Below, piece after piece: positions 46,969-56,713 of a stretch of DNA of 64,000 nt. The position numbers and the translations under genes were made by a program. Below the pieces are notes generated by a model. That model saw only the letters and a list, made by a program, of their open reading frames with translations. It did no database searches and was not told the DNA's origin. The DNA is from Acetobacter pomorum. Its GTDB lineage: Bacteria > Pseudomonadota > Alphaproteobacteria > Acetobacterales > Acetobacteraceae. Every line of letters starts with the position of its first letter. Position 1 is the stretch's first letter. Location of the stretch: the NCBI RefSeq assembly GCF_002738225.1, contig NZ_PEBQ01000003.1:1-64000 (forward strand), read 5' to 3'.

Positions 46969-47853
46969 TTACTTGTCCTCGCCAGCCAGCCAGGTTTCAC
47001 AGCATAGCTTGGCCAGATTACGCACTCGGGCAATATAGGCGGCACGTTCGCTCACGCTGATAACGCCGCGCGCATCCAGCAGATTAAACAGATGGCTGAC
47101 CTTCAGGCACTGGTCATACGCAGGCTGGGCCACACCGGCTTCGGCCAGTGCCACGCTTTCTTTTTCCGCATCTGTAAAATGCTGGAACAGCAGGTCCGTG
47201 TTTGCCAGCTCAAAATTATGGCGCGAATAATCCTGCTCGGCGCGCAGGAACACATCGCCGTAAGTCAGGCCCGCGCCGTTGTAATCCAGATCGTACACGT
47301 TCTCTACGCCCTGCACATACATGGCCAGACGTTCCAGCCCGTATGTCAGCTCGGTAGAAGGCAGAGTTACGGGAATACCGCCAACCTGCTGGAAATACGT
47401 AAACTGCGTGACTTCCATGCCATCACACCAGACTTCCCAGCCAAGGCCCCATGCGCCGATGGTGGGGTTTTCCCAGTCATCTTCCACAAAGCGGATATCG
47501 TGCAGTTCGGGGTCAATGCCAATGGCGCGGTAGCTGTCCAGCAGCAGTTTCTGGCTTTCTTCCGGCGTGGGTTTGAGCAGAACCTGGTACTGGTAATAGT
47601 GCTGCAAGCGGTTTGGGTTTTCCCCGTACCGGCCATCAGACGGGCGGCGGCAGGGCTGCACATAGGCCGCTTTCCACGGCTTGCTGCCAAGCGCACGCAA
47701 CGTGGTGTGGGGGGAAAGGGTGCCCGCACCTATTTCCTGATCATAGGGCTGGAGAATGGCGCATCCCTGTTTGGACCAGAACTGGTGAAGGGTCAGGATA
47801 AGATCCTGAAAGGAAAGAGGCCGCTCAGTGGGGCGGGCAGACGCCGGGTCCAT
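46969..47853 (-). CDS. glyQ: Glycyl-tRNA synthetase alpha subunit
   Basis: 294 residues, typical length. The catalytic subunit: [31 protein letters not shown], TFHPxTLLRxLG-like [41 protein letters not shown] motif 2, and [24 protein letters not shown]. Forms a heterotetramer with GlyS; the two genes are co-transcribed. Confidence 0.97.
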   Translation of the reverse strand: MDPASARPTERPLSFQDLILTLHQFWSKQGCAILQPYDQEIGAGTLSPHTTLRALGSKPWKAAYVQPCRRPSDGRYGENPNRLQHYYQYQVLLKPTPEESQKLLLDSYRAIGIDPELHDIRFVEDDWENPTIGAWGLGWEVWCDGMEVTQFTYFQQVGGIPVTLPSTELTYGLERLAMYVQGVENVYDLDYNGAGLTYGDVFLRAEQDYSRHNFELANTDLLFQHFTDAEKESVALAEAGVAQPAYDQCLKVSHLFNLLDARGVISVSERAAYIARVRNLAKLCCETWLAGEDK

Positions 47854-48092
47854 GATCAGGGTGCTACTCCGGTAGGTTACGTTATCATGCAGCCTCTACT
47901 GGGCTGCGTGTGCGCATACCATACAACTCCACGCGCCGAACCGAAAGAGAAGGCAGGCTATGGTGCAATTCTTCCTGCGCAGGGCTTCTTGCAACGCGCT
48001 TGTATCCGCGCCACATCTTGAACAGAGTGTACGTGTAAGGACAAAGGCTGTAGCCGCCAGCGTGAGGCCCCAACGGGCCGGGAAGGTATGGA
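47854..48092. other. Divergent intergenic region between glyQ and the DUF2076 gene
   Basis: 239 bases. An ORF of 44 codons (47890-48021) is open, but its composition does not suggest a real gene. I looked for a tRNA, T-box or SRP RNA and saw none. Promoters for both neighbours are expected here. Confidence 0.35.
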
Positions 48093-48911
48093 ATGAATAA
48101 CGACGAACGCGATCTGATCGAAAAATTCTTTGCCCGTGTAAGCGGAGCGCCACAGGGTGGTTTTGCTAGTGTGCCTTCCACACGGCCCAATCTGCCGCCG
48201 ATAGACCCAGAAGCAGACCAGTTTATTGCGCAGGAATTCCAGAAATATCCGGAAGCGCGCTACCGTATCACTCAGATGGCGGTTGTGCAGGAAGCCGCGT
48301 TAGTGGAAGCGCAAAACCGTATTCAGCAGCTTCAGTTCCAGTTGCAGCAGGCCCAGCAGGCTTTACAGCAGGCCCAGCAGCAACAAAGCGCAGGGCAGCA
48401 GAAATCTGGCGGGTTCTTTGGTGGCCTGTTTGGGGGTGGGCAGAACGCCCAGCCACAGCCGCAACCAACAGCGGCACCTCCGGGTTGGGGTGGCCGCCCT
48501 GCTGCAGCCCCCATGCCGCCGCAGTATCAGCCACAGCCCATGCCTTATGGTATGCGCCCTTCCATGTTTCAGGGTGGTTCGGGCTTTTTGGGCAGCGCAC
48601 TTTCCACCGCCACAGGTGTTGCTGGTGGTATGATGGCCGCCAATGCGCTTACCAGCCTTTTCAGCGGGCATCATGATGCTGGTGCCGCCGGTGGTGATGC
48701 CGGATGGGGTGGGGGCGCAGCTCCTACGGAAACCATTAACAACTATTATGGTGATGCCGGAGCAGGGGCCGCAGGCGCACCGGCAGCAGATCCGTTTGGC
48801 GGGGCAGGTACAACTGCTGATCCGAACTTTGATGCCGGGAACTCTGACTGGGGCGGAGACGCCGGAGACGCCGGTGGAGATTGGGGTGGCGGAGATGATC
48901 AGAGCTTCTGA
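48093..48911 (+). CDS. DUF2076-family protein
   Basis: 272 residues. N-terminal family signature MNNDERDLIEKFFARV and EADQFIAQEFQKYPEARYRITQMAVVQEAAL; then a Gln-rich coiled coil (IQQLQFQLQQAQQALQQAQQQQ), a Gly/Pro/Gln linker, a Gly/Ala hydrophobic patch (SALSTATGVAGGMMAANAL) and an acidic Gly/Asp/Trp tail (GDWGGGDDQSF). Related proteins are called periplasmic ligand-binding or YmdA-like, but no function is known and no signal peptide is present here. A strong terminator follows. Confidence 0.85.
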   Translation: MNNDERDLIEKFFARVSGAPQGGFASVPSTRPNLPPIDPEADQFIAQEFQKYPEARYRITQMAVVQEAALVEAQNRIQQLQFQLQQAQQALQQAQQQQSAGQQKSGGFFGGLFGGGQNAQPQPQPTAAPPGWGGRPAAAPMPPQYQPQPMPYGMRPSMFQGGSGFLGSALSTATGVAGGMMAANALTSLFSGHHDAGAAGGDAGWGGGAAPTETINNYYGDAGAGAAGAPAADPFGGAGTTADPNFDAGNSDWGGDAGDAGGDWGGGDDQSF

Positions 48912-48920
48912 TCTGCCAAC

Positions 48921-48950
48921 AAAAAGGGCGGCCTTGGGGCCGTCCTTTTT
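48921..48950. terminator. Intrinsic terminator after the DUF2076 gene
   Basis: aaaaagggcggcc pairs with ggccgtccttttt (one G-U) around a ttgg loop, with T5 on one side and A5 on the other. It can serve the DUF2076 gene and the convergent regulator. Confidence 0.85.
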
Positions 48951-48969
48951 TATTAGTATGCGCTGAAAA

Positions 48970-49464
48970 TCAGGCCGATTTGCCCATGCTTTGCATAAGC
49001 TCCAGAATTTTGCGGCGCATCTGGCTGTCAGAAATGCTGTAATATGCGCGTATCAGTTCCAGCGTTTCCTGCTTGTTGAGCATGCTTTGCAGATCTGCGG
49101 TAGAAACTGTGCTGAAGCTTTTATCTGATGGAGCGTTGAAGCTTTTGCGTGTCTGAGAAAAATGCGCGTGTTTGTTGGGAACAGCTTCTGTGGTGTGCAT
49201 GTCATCAAAAAAGAAGCTGATCGGCACATCCAGCGCACGGGCAATATGGTACAATCGTGAAGCACCTACCCGGTTTGCTCCACGTTCATATTTCTGAACC
49301 TGCTGGAAAGTGATTCCCAGAGCTTCCCCCAGTTTTTCCTGAGAAAGGCCCAGCAGCGTGCGGCGTAGTCTTATGCGCTTGCCAACATGGGCATCAATGG
49401 CACCAGCAGCAACATGAGACTGGGTCATGGTGGTGTCGATGGGTTCTTGCTCCGTATATGTCAC
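48970..49464 (-). CDS. XRE-family HTH transcriptional regulator
   Basis: 164 residues; a start at MTQSHVAAG (49428) is also possible. The HTH is RIRLRRTLLGLSQEKLGEALGITFQQVQKYERGANRVGASRLYHIARALDVPISFFF, read as two pieces around residues 28-90. The remainder is a polar linker and a helical C-terminus (LIRAYYSISDSQMRRKILELMQSM). This form is common in alphaproteobacteria (relatives are annotated as phage-repressor-like or CerR/PsrA-type). Targets unknown; it may bind its own 167-base upstream region. Confidence 0.88.
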   Translation of the reverse strand: MTYTEQEPIDTTMTQSHVAAGAIDAHVGKRIRLRRTLLGLSQEKLGEALGITFQQVQKYERGANRVGASRLYHIARALDVPISFFFDDMHTTEAVPNKHAHFSQTRKSFNAPSDKSFSTVSTADLQSMLNKQETLELIRAYYSISDSQMRRKILELMQSMGKSA

Positions 49465-49544
49465 GCCCTGAAACTCATCCTGCTTTCACGAGGGGAGGTG
49501 CTCAAGAAGGTTAATATTTTATAAAGATGTTTGCCCTGTCCTCC

Positions 49545-49588
49545 AAAAGAAAAACAGCGCAGAAGCCTCGGCAAGAGGGAACTGCGCT
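49545..49588 (-). terminator. Intrinsic terminator downstream of lnt
   Basis: On the minus strand agcgcag (49588-49582) pairs with ctgcgct (49562-49556), with inner cctc/gagg, and is followed by gtttttctttt. This lies 44 bases after the lnt stop. Confidence 0.82.
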
Positions 49589-49631
49589 CGAAAATCAGAA
49601 GGTTGGATGTAAGGAACAGTGTGGGTAAAGA

Positions 49632-51278
49632 TCAGACTTTGTTACGGCGGATGCATGTTCCCACCATAAGCACTGCACACAGCAGTAAGGGAACAGCCTG
49701 CCCATAATGTCCGAAAAGTGTGCGGGGTAGTGCGGCAGGCACAGCCGTAAGAAGTATACCGATTTTATCCCACCCCAATTTGGCAAGAAGATGGCCTCTG
49801 CCATCAAAGGCAGCAGAAATGCCTGTATTGGCCGCCCTTACAATGGGCAGCCCTTCTTCCACTGCACGCAGGCGTACGGATTCCAGATGCTGGCGCGGGC
49901 CTGCACTGTTGCCGAACCAGCCATCATTCGTCACGTTGGCCAGCCATCGGGGGCGATCATGCGGGTTGGCAACATCGCCAGAAAAAATCACTTCGTAACA
50001 GATTAATGGGCCAACAGGCGGAATATTGGCCAAGTGCCACGTTTGCGGGCCGGGGCCAGCCGCCAGACCGCCTTGGGGCACAATCTGCAACGGAATGAAG
50101 GAGGGCTGATATTCTCCAAACGGCACAAGGCGTGCTTTGTCATACACAGCACTTACGGCGCCATCTGGTGCCAGGGCCAGCACAGAATTACGATACCGCC
50201 CGTTATCATCTTGGCGGAGGGCACCAATAAACCCTGCATCTGCGCCAAGAGCCCAATCCATAATAATTTCGCGGGCTTTTGGGGTATCTTGCAACAGATC
50301 GTAGCCGGGAAAAGACGTTTCGGGCCACAAAAACACAATAGGGCGGTAGGGTGCGCCAGAGGCAGCTTGTTGAACCTGAAGTTGCCGCGCCTGCTGCACA
50401 CCTTGGGCTGTCAGGCGCAGGTAGCGCAAAAAGATATCTCTTGGGCGTAATCTGCCCACTTTTTCCGTTTCTGGCACATTGCCCTGCACCATAACGGCGA
50501 GCGGGCCAGCTTCACCTTGGGGGTGCACGGTATAAAAACGTGCCGTGCCCGCACCTAACCACACCACGCAGGTGGCTGCGCATCCAATATAAATTCTGCG
50601 GCGCGTTGTAGAGGTGCAGCTGGGTGTGGCCGATTCTGGAACAAAGGGAATGCGTATGCGCAGCCCCTCCAGCAAAGCGTTGCCACACAGTAGGCTTGCC
50701 AGTACAAGAGCCAAGGTCATCCCATCTTCCCCCACCCATGCGGCGGGTTGGATCAGCATGTCCCCTATCGGGCCGGGTATGGCAAGGCAACTGCCAAGGG
50801 CGTTCCATGTAAAGCCGCTGAACAAAAAGGTACGGCCCATATCAAACACCGTCCATGCCCCGGCAAAAAAGGCCAGACGGCGCAGCCCAGCGGGCACAAG
50901 CATGCTGAGAGCTGCTGGCGCGCCCACCATAGGGGCTAAAATAAGAGCACAGCCCATGGAGGGAAAAGGCACAAACCACCAGAACTCATCTGCGCGAATC
51001 AGCACGGCATTGACCAGCCAGTAAAGCCCGGCTGTGTAAAAGCCGAATCCAAACAGGCAGCCCGCCCACGCGGCATGTTTCCAACTTGTTGTGGTGTTGA
51101 GTATCCGCCCCAGTATGCCAAAGGTGAGCAACAGGATGGGCAGAAAGTGCAAAGGGGGAAGAGCCAGCGCAGAAAGTGCACCAACCCCCAGCATAAACCC
51201 CATAAAACGCCAGTTTTGCCGCCAGCATCGGCGCAGGCGGTCATGCGCCGTTTGAAAAAACGCGGGCAGTTTTACCAC
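49632..51278 (-). CDS. lnt: Apolipoprotein N-acyltransferase
   Basis: 548 residues, start GTG at 51276-51278. It transfers the third acyl chain to lipoproteins at the inner membrane. N-terminal half: about six to eight membrane segments; C-terminal nitrilase domain with catalytic triad Glu in FLWPETSFPGYD, Lys in YDKARLVPFGEYQPS and Cys in LICYEVIFSGD. The window encodes two or more lipoproteins that could be substrates. A terminator follows. Confidence 0.95.
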   Translation of the reverse strand: MVKLPAFFQTAHDRLRRCWRQNWRFMGFMLGVGALSALALPPLHFLPILLLTFGILGRILNTTTSWKHAAWAGCLFGFGFYTAGLYWLVNAVLIRADEFWWFVPFPSMGCALILAPMVGAPAALSMLVPAGLRRLAFFAGAWTVFDMGRTFLFSGFTWNALGSCLAIPGPIGDMLIQPAAWVGEDGMTLALVLASLLCGNALLEGLRIRIPFVPESATPSCTSTTRRRIYIGCAATCVVWLGAGTARFYTVHPQGEAGPLAVMVQGNVPETEKVGRLRPRDIFLRYLRLTAQGVQQARQLQVQQAASGAPYRPIVFLWPETSFPGYDLLQDTPKAREIIMDWALGADAGFIGALRQDDNGRYRNSVLALAPDGAVSAVYDKARLVPFGEYQPSFIPLQIVPQGGLAAGPGPQTWHLANIPPVGPLICYEVIFSGDVANPHDRPRWLANVTNDGWFGNSAGPRQHLESVRLRAVEEGLPIVRAANTGISAAFDGRGHLLAKLGWDKIGILLTAVPAALPRTLFGHYGQAVPLLLCAVLMVGTCIRRNKV

Positions 51279-51342
51279 GGCGCAAACCCTAGTTTACGAA
51301 CTGACAGACAAAAAAGCGGATGTTGGGTTACTTACCCTGCTA

Positions 51343-52191
51343 TCAGTCCAGCGCATCACGCAGGCGGCGCTCATAGTGCCTGTAATACTTATCTGCCAGC
51401 AGTTCACTTTTAACTAGAATGGCCACATCCGTTGTGTTGAACTGCGGGTCCACCACAGCGCCATCACCCACATAGCCACCCAAACGCAGATACCCTTTGA
51501 TAAGGGGAGGCAAACCCGCCAGACAGCGCCGCAGGTTCAGGCTATGCGGGTCTGTGCGCAGCATTTCCACCTTGCGGTCTGGCAGCGCACGCACGCGCAG
51601 GGCCGGAGGTGCCAGATGGTTGTGGTAGAGATAAGTCAGCTCATTTGCCATCTTGTCCGGGTCTGTCCCCGGCAGGCTGGCGCAGCCAAACAGCAGATCA
51701 ATCTGATGCAGAAAAATATAGGAGGCAATGCCCCGCCACAAAAGCTGCATGGCTGTGCGCCCACGGTAGTTTTTATCTACGCAGGAGCGGCCCACTTCCA
51801 ACAATTTGCCGGGAAATTCCTTCAGGGGCGTAATGTCATACTCACTGGAAGAATAAAAACGCCCGATTTTTTCCGCCGCGTCGCTTTGCACCAGCCGGTA
51901 TGTGCCCACCACACCGCGTGCGTCCGAGGCAATGGCATGGTCAATCACCAGCAGGTGGTCTGCCACGTTATCAAATTCATCAATATCGCGTTTCAGGCGT
52001 AGGGTTTCCCCTTCCGGGCGGGCCCCCATTTCTTCATAAAAAACGCGGTAACGCAGGGCCTGAGCTGCTTCCAGCTCGGCTTCTGTTTCTGCAATGCGTA
52101 CGCTTAGGGTGCCACCACGTAGTTCAGGAAAGCCCTTGCGTTCCAGATCCAGCGCAGAAAGCCCCCCTCCATTGTGGCGTGTTGCACTCAT
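51343..52191 (-). CDS. GNAT-type acyltransferase, OlsB/hemolysin-like
   Basis: 282 residues. Pattern: RIAETEAELEAAQALRYRVFYEEMGA, FDNVADHLLVID, VGTYRLVQSDAAE, LEVGRSCVDKNYRGRTAMQLLWRGIASYI and LFGCASLPGTDPDK. This fits OlsB, which N-acylates ornithine with 3-hydroxyacyl-ACP for ornithine lipids, and the related hemolysin-annotated GNATs. No OlsA partner lies adjacent. Its ATG overlaps the fur stop (ATGA), so the pair is coupled. Confidence 0.82.
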   Translation of the reverse strand: MSATRHNGGGLSALDLERKGFPELRGGTLSVRIAETEAELEAAQALRYRVFYEEMGARPEGETLRLKRDIDEFDNVADHLLVIDHAIASDARGVVGTYRLVQSDAAEKIGRFYSSSEYDITPLKEFPGKLLEVGRSCVDKNYRGRTAMQLLWRGIASYIFLHQIDLLFGCASLPGTDPDKMANELTYLYHNHLAPPALRVRALPDRKVEMLRTDPHSLNLRRCLAGLPPLIKGYLRLGGYVGDGAVVDPQFNTTDVAILVKSELLADKYYRHYERRLRDALD

Positions 52192-52676
52192 GCAGCATTT
52201 CCTTTCTGACGGGCGCGGGAAGATGTTTTGACGCCCGGCTTTGCAGCCGATTTTTTGCGGCCAAACAGTTCCAGCCGCATGGAAACAAATTCGAAGCCCA
52301 GCCGGTTGGCCACTTTTTTCATCAAGGCTTCATGTTCCGGATCTTCAAACTCTATAACCTTCCCATTATCCACGTCTATGAGGTGATAATGGTGCCGCCC
52401 ATTTTCTGTTGCTTCGTACCGTGCGCGCCCACCGCCAAAATCCCGGCGTTCCAGAATCCCTTTTTCTTCCAGAAGCCGCACGGTGCGATACACCGTAGCA
52501 ACCGAAATGCGGGAATCCAGCGTCAAGGCACGGCGGTACAGCTCCTCCACATCTGGGTGGTCATCTGCTTCAGACAGAACACGGGCGATAACGCGCCGCT
52601 GTCCGGTCATTTTCAGGCCGTGTTCAACACACAGCTGCTCGATCCGCGATTCTGCCGACTGTGCCTTCAAGATCAC
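52188..52676 (-). CDS. fur: Ferric uptake regulator family protein (Fur/Mur)
   Basis: 162 residues. DNA-binding winged helix with ISVATVYRTVRLLEEKGIL; metal-binding part HHYHLIDVDNGKVIEFEDPEHE. The usual CxxC zinc motifs of gamma Fur are absent and the HLID form is like alphaproteobacterial Fur/Mur. The near-consensus Fur box at 9006-9024 shows that a Fur-type operator is in use in this genome. The gene is coupled to an OlsB-like acyltransferase. Manganese versus iron response cannot be told from sequence. Confidence 0.9.
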   Translation of the reverse strand: MILKAQSAESRIEQLCVEHGLKMTGQRRVIARVLSEADDHPDVEELYRRALTLDSRISVATVYRTVRLLEEKGILERRDFGGGRARYEATENGRHHYHLIDVDNGKVIEFEDPEHEALMKKVANRLGFEFVSMRLELFGRKKSAAKPGVKTSSRARQKGNAA

Positions 52677-52834
52677 AAATCCTGCTTTGAGTTACAATTT
52701 GTGTTTCAGGTTTCAGGTAGCCGAAAGTGATGGGGTTTGTCCAATTTTACACTCGCAGGCAGTTTTTTTATGCGATGCAGGCCCCTATCTTTTGCAGACG
52801 AGCTTATGTTCCGCATCCTTTTTGGAGTTTTTGA

Positions 52835-53128
52835 ATGACCCGTTCTGCTGCATATGTGCCCGATTTTAACGTGCAGGAAGAGCCACGCATTGCCGTTTTG
52901 GATATTACATCTGAAAAATGCCCCATGACATTTGTACGCACGCGCCTGGCGCTGGATGGATTGCCGCCGGGTGGTCTGCTGGCCGTGCGCCTGAAAGGGG
53001 AGGAACCGTTGAAGAATATCAGCCGGTCTGCCCGTGCGCTGGGGCATACCATTTTGTCTGATGTGCCGCAGCCCGATGGCAGTGTGGTGCTCACATTGCG
53101 CAAAAAACAGGAAACGCCTGCCTCGTAA
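52835..53128 (+). CDS. TusA-like sulfurtransferase family protein
   Basis: 97 residues. It has the family pattern LDITSEKCPMTFVRTRLALDGLPPGGLLAV (the catalytic Cys-Pro at residues about 29-30), RSARALGHTIL and the final strand VVLTLRKK. TusA-like proteins relay sulfur or act in redox and membrane assembly. Convergent with rho over 62 bases. Confidence 0.85.
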   Translation: MTRSAAYVPDFNVQEEPRIAVLDITSEKCPMTFVRTRLALDGLPPGGLLAVRLKGEEPLKNISRSARALGHTILSDVPQPDGSVVLTLRKKQETPAS

Positions 53129-53190
53129 ACCGAAGCAGGCGCTCTGTAGAAAAGAACTGATAGAGGGGAAGGCGAAAAAAGCCTGCCTAA

Positions 53191-54489
53191 TCAGTTGTTC
53201 ATGGCTTCAAAGAAGTCGTTGTTGGTTTTGCTGTATTTCAGCTTGTCCAACAGGAAGTCCATGGCATCCATCGTGCCCATAGGGGCCAGAATACGGCGCA
53301 GAACCCACATTTTGGACAGCGTAGCCCGATCCACCAGAAGCTCTTCCTTACGGGTGCCGCTCTTGGTGATGTCGATAGCCGGGAAGGTACGCTTGTCTGC
53401 CAGTTTGCGATCCAGCACCAGTTCCGAGTTACCTGTGCCTTTGAATTCTTCAAAGATCACTTCGTCCATACGGCTGCCGGTATCAATCAGCGCCGTGGCA
53501 ATAATGGTGAGGGAACCGCCTTCCTCAATATTACGGGCAGCACCAAAGAAGCGCTTGGGCCGCTGCAGGGCGTTGGCATCCACACCACCGGTCAGCACCT
53601 TGCCGGATGAGGGCACAACTGTGTTGTAGGCACGGGCCAGACGGGTGATCGAATCCAGCAGAATCACCACATCGCGCTTGTGTTCAACAAGCCGCTTGGC
53701 TTTTTCCAGCACCATTTCCGTCACCTGCACGTGGCGGTGTGCGGGTTCATCAAAGGTGGAGGCAATTACTTCACCGCGCACAGAGCGTGCCATGTCGGTC
53801 ACTTCTTCGGGGCGTTCATCAATCAGCAGCACAATCAGGAAAACTTCCGGATGATTGGCGCTGATGGAAGAGGCAATGCTTTGCAGCATAACCGTTTTGC
53901 CCGAACGGGGAGGGGCCACAATAAGCGCACGCTGGCCCATGCCAATGGGGGAGACAAGATCGATAACGCGCGGGGTAAAATCTTTCTGCGCGCCTTTCTT
54001 GCCTTTTTCGGCCTTGGGTTCTGGGGCGGAAGCCTGACTTTCCACTTCCATCTGAAGGCGACGTTCAGGGTAGAGTGGGGTCAGGTTATCAAAGTTGATG
54101 CGGTGGCGTACGGCATCCGGTGGCTCAAAGTTGATCGTGTTGATCTTGAGCATGGAGAAGTAGCGTTCACCATCACGCGGGGCGCGAATCTGGCCCTCTA
54201 CCGTATCCCCCGTGCGCAGGCCAAAGCGGCGCACCTGTGTGGGGGAGATGTAAATATCATCCGGGCCGGGAAGGTAGTTTGATTCGGGGGAACGCAGGTA
54301 ACCAAACCCGTCATGCATGATTTCAAGCGTGCCTTCACCGTAGATCGCCTGGTCGTTATCGGCCAGCGCCTTCAGGATGGCAAACATCATGTCCTGCTTG
54401 CGCAGGGATGACGCGTTTTCAATATTCAGGTCTTCAGCGCAGGCCAGAAGATCCGCTGGGGATTTGGCCTTGAGTTCCGCAAGATGCAT
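53191..54489 (-). CDS. rho: Transcription termination factor Rho
   Basis: 432 residues. N-terminal [21 protein letters not shown], cold-shock-like RNA-binding domain ([32 protein letters not shown]), Walker [17 protein letters not shown], Walker [17 protein letters not shown] and the Q-loop region. An ATP-dependent RNA helicase. The 234 bases upstream may hold its leader. Confidence 0.97.
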   Translation of the reverse strand: MHLAELKAKSPADLLACAEDLNIENASSLRKQDMMFAILKALADNDQAIYGEGTLEIMHDGFGYLRSPESNYLPGPDDIYISPTQVRRFGLRTGDTVEGQIRAPRDGERYFSMLKINTINFEPPDAVRHRINFDNLTPLYPERRLQMEVESQASAPEPKAEKGKKGAQKDFTPRVIDLVSPIGMGQRALIVAPPRSGKTVMLQSIASSISANHPEVFLIVLLIDERPEEVTDMARSVRGEVIASTFDEPAHRHVQVTEMVLEKAKRLVEHKRDVVILLDSITRLARAYNTVVPSSGKVLTGGVDANALQRPKRFFGAARNIEEGGSLTIIATALIDTGSRMDEVIFEEFKGTGNSELVLDRKLADKRTFPAIDITKSGTRKEELLVDRATLSKMWVLRRILAPMGTMDAMDFLLDKLKYSKTNNDFFEAMNN

Positions 54490-54723
54490 CTAGGAAATGC
54501 CCTGACTGGCAAAAGTTCATAAGGAATATGTCAGAATTTCTCATGCCGTCGGCTGCCTGAAGCGCGTGGCTATGGCAGAAAGACACCTTTGTAAAAGGTG
54601 GTGCCGGAGCAGAATAATCCAGACTAAAGGGAGGGTGCGCTGGGCAGGTGAAGTCAGCCAGCACTATGGGAGCGCATAATAACGGCGGCCAGATGTATCG
54701 TCAACTGCCTTGTGGCAATGGGT

Positions 54724-55257
54724 TTAGGGCGTGGGGGCCGGGGTAATGGCGGCATTCCATCCATTACGGCTCAACCACACGGCGGAAACCGACATATCGG
54801 GGGAAATGAAGCTGTTGACCTGAGACCAGAGTTGGGAAGGATGCAAGGTGCGTGTCAGCCCGCCTGAAAGTTGCTCATACGAGCAGGGGCCATTCAGGTG
54901 CAGAGTATCTTCCTCCAGCGTCACTGTCAGTTGGCATGTTCCGCTTTGCTTATCTTGCAGGTTGGGGGCTGTTCCCTCCACATCGGCGCTTAGCTGGGGG
55001 CGCATGGTGCCATCCAGCAGCATCAGCTCACCTGCCACGTGGCCTTCTGTGGTGGAATGCAACCCAACAAGAAGCCGCTTGCCATTAAGGGAAGATATGG
55101 CGGCATAACGCAGAGGCTCGGCACTGAGATGGTCAAAAAATGTCTGATACCCATTGGGGGGTGGCGGCTGTATCTGCGTAGTGGCTGCCGCATGCGCACC
55201 AGATACCCCACCTATCAGGAGAGCCAGAAAAAGACCTGTCTTCCAGCATTGGCGCAT
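54724..55257 (-). CDS. Exported protein of unknown function downstream of corA
   Basis: About 177 residues from MRQCWKTGLFLALL (frame open to 55335). Signal peptide ends GVSGAHA. The mature part has alternating strands (LRYAAISSLNGKRLLVGLHST, GELMLLDGTMRPQLSADVEG) with two cysteines (GTCQLTV, GPCSYEQL) that could form a disulfide. It begins one base after the corA stop, so the two are co-transcribed. No family recognised. Confidence 0.68.
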   Translation of the reverse strand: MRQCWKTGLFLALLIGGVSGAHAAATTQIQPPPPNGYQTFFDHLSAEPLRYAAISSLNGKRLLVGLHSTTEGHVAGELMLLDGTMRPQLSADVEGTAPNLQDKQSGTCQLTVTLEEDTLHLNGPCSYEQLSGGLTRTLHPSQLWSQVNSFISPDMSVSAVWLSRNGWNAAITPAPTP

Positions 55258-55258
55258 C

Positions 55259-56449
55259 TTATTTGATTCCTCCAAGCCAGCCTTTTTTCCAGAACCACAG
55301 TAAGGGCAATACAATGGTGGCGGCCATAAGCCCAAGTGAATACCAGTACCCGAAAGACCAGTTCAGTTCAGGCATGTTTTTAAAGTTCATACCATAAATG
55401 CCGGCAATCAGGGTAGGCGCTACCCCAATGAAGCTGACAACCGTCAGCACTTTCATCACCCCGTTCTGTTCAATGTTAATAAAGCCCAGTGTGGCATCCA
55501 GCAAAAACTCCACCTTGTCCTGCGCCTGGGAAACATAGGCATCTAATGATGAAAGGTCCCGGCTTACGGTTGTAATGCGCATCCGCAGCGGGTTGGAAAG
55601 CGTATAGGCTGCGGCAGAATTGCTTTCCCCCTTTTGGGGGGTGGAATCCGTGGTGATGTGGCGTGTGCTCAGCATGTATCCGGGGGTGGGAATAGCGCTG
55701 GCGGTTTTGCGGCTTTCGCTTAAAAACAGGGCAATGCGCTCCATGCCCAAAAGCGTATCACGCATACGTGAACACAGATTGCCCGAACTGCCAACACGCT
55801 GGAGCAAATCGCGCTGCCAGGAGGCAATGTTGCGCATAGCCTGCCCGGAAGGGCGCGTGCGGAAAATATCGTGCGAGAGAGTGTCCAGCAGGTCTCCCAC
55901 GCTTTCCAGAATATCGGCCAGACGGTCCACAATGGTTTCAATAAGCGCCACCAGAATCTCTCCGGCATGCAATGTTGCGTCATGCTGGGGGTGCAGTGGG
56001 GCGGAGGGCGCTGTGGTGGATGCGGGCGTGGGTGCTACTGTTTCCGGGGTGGGGATGGCATGTGGTGCAGGCATAACCTGTGCATGGTCAGCCACAAGCA
56101 GGGCCACGGTTTCAAAGGACTGATAGGATTGAAAGCGAATGGTAAATAGCCGGTTTTGTGTTAAAATAAACCCAACTGGTGTTGTCTGAAATTCCGCGCC
56201 GGTTTTTTGCAAGAGCGGGGAGGAAAGAAAAGCAGCCCCATTGCGGACGCTGATTCGGGATGAGCTTTCAATTTCGTTCAGGTCATCCAGAGTGGGAATG
56301 GGTTGGCCACATAATTGTGTTGCCAGCGCCTGTTCCTGGGGTGTGGGGTCTAAAAGGTCCAGCCATACGGCATCGGCTGCGTCGGCTGCGGTCTCAATAG
56401 CCCGTGCGGGCATACCAGGCCGGTGGGCCAGGAACATGCGATTCTCCAT
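55259..56449 (-). CDS. corA: CorA-type magnesium/divalent-cation transporter
   Basis: About 396 residues from MENRMFLAH. N-terminal cytosolic domain, then two C-terminal membrane helices with the YGMNFKNMPELNW signature loop (GMN) between them and a basic end (FWKKGWLGG). An extra Pro/Ala/Thr-rich insert (PTPETVAPTPASTTAPSAP) sits in the cytosolic part. It would import Mg2+ or Co2+/Ni2+. Divergent from trpB. Confidence 0.92.
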   Translation of the reverse strand: MENRMFLAHRPGMPARAIETAADAADAVWLDLLDPTPQEQALATQLCGQPIPTLDDLNEIESSSRISVRNGAAFLSSPLLQKTGAEFQTTPVGFILTQNRLFTIRFQSYQSFETVALLVADHAQVMPAPHAIPTPETVAPTPASTTAPSAPLHPQHDATLHAGEILVALIETIVDRLADILESVGDLLDTLSHDIFRTRPSGQAMRNIASWQRDLLQRVGSSGNLCSRMRDTLLGMERIALFLSESRKTASAIPTPGYMLSTRHITTDSTPQKGESNSAAAYTLSNPLRMRITTVSRDLSSLDAYVSQAQDKVEFLLDATLGFINIEQNGVMKVLTVVSFIGVAPTLIAGIYGMNFKNMPELNWSFGYWYSLGLMAATIVLPLLWFWKKGWLGGIK

Positions 56450-56713
56450 TGTGTGCGTGTGCGCTACCGATGGCAGGTAGGGCCAACGTTTTCTGAGCAC
56501 TGGGTGTCAGATGGCGGTCTGGGCTGCAAATATTCAACACTCTATAAATTATGAGACCTTCTGCATGTTTCTGACAAGGTTACGTGGTTGCAGGGCTGTG
56601 CAACGCCTTGCGGTATCTGGTAAGCCTGCGGCTTCGTTATGACAGGCGATGTCAGGCTTTAGCATATCTGGCAGGCGCGGTTTTTTACGCGGTATGGGAG
56701 CGGCAGACCAGAA
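56450..56713. other. Divergent intergenic region between corA and trpB
   Basis: 264 bases. It should contain promoters for both operons. I looked for a Trp-rich leader peptide before trpB and saw none, and no trpF coding pattern. No tRNA was found. Confidence 0.35.

Noticed and set aside
47092..48021. 309-codon plus-strand ORF over glyQ, including a 44-codon tail in the gap
   Set aside because: Mostly antisense to glyQ; the tail in the intergenic region has no ribosome site or family pattern.
47854..48092. Small RNA (SRP or tRNA-like) between glyQ and the DUF2076 gene
   Set aside because: The GGAAGCAG core of SRP RNA and the T-loop pattern of tRNA are missing.
56450..56713. trp attenuator or trpF fragment before trpB
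   Set aside because: No leader peptide with tandem Trp codons and no TrpF-like coding pattern were visible.
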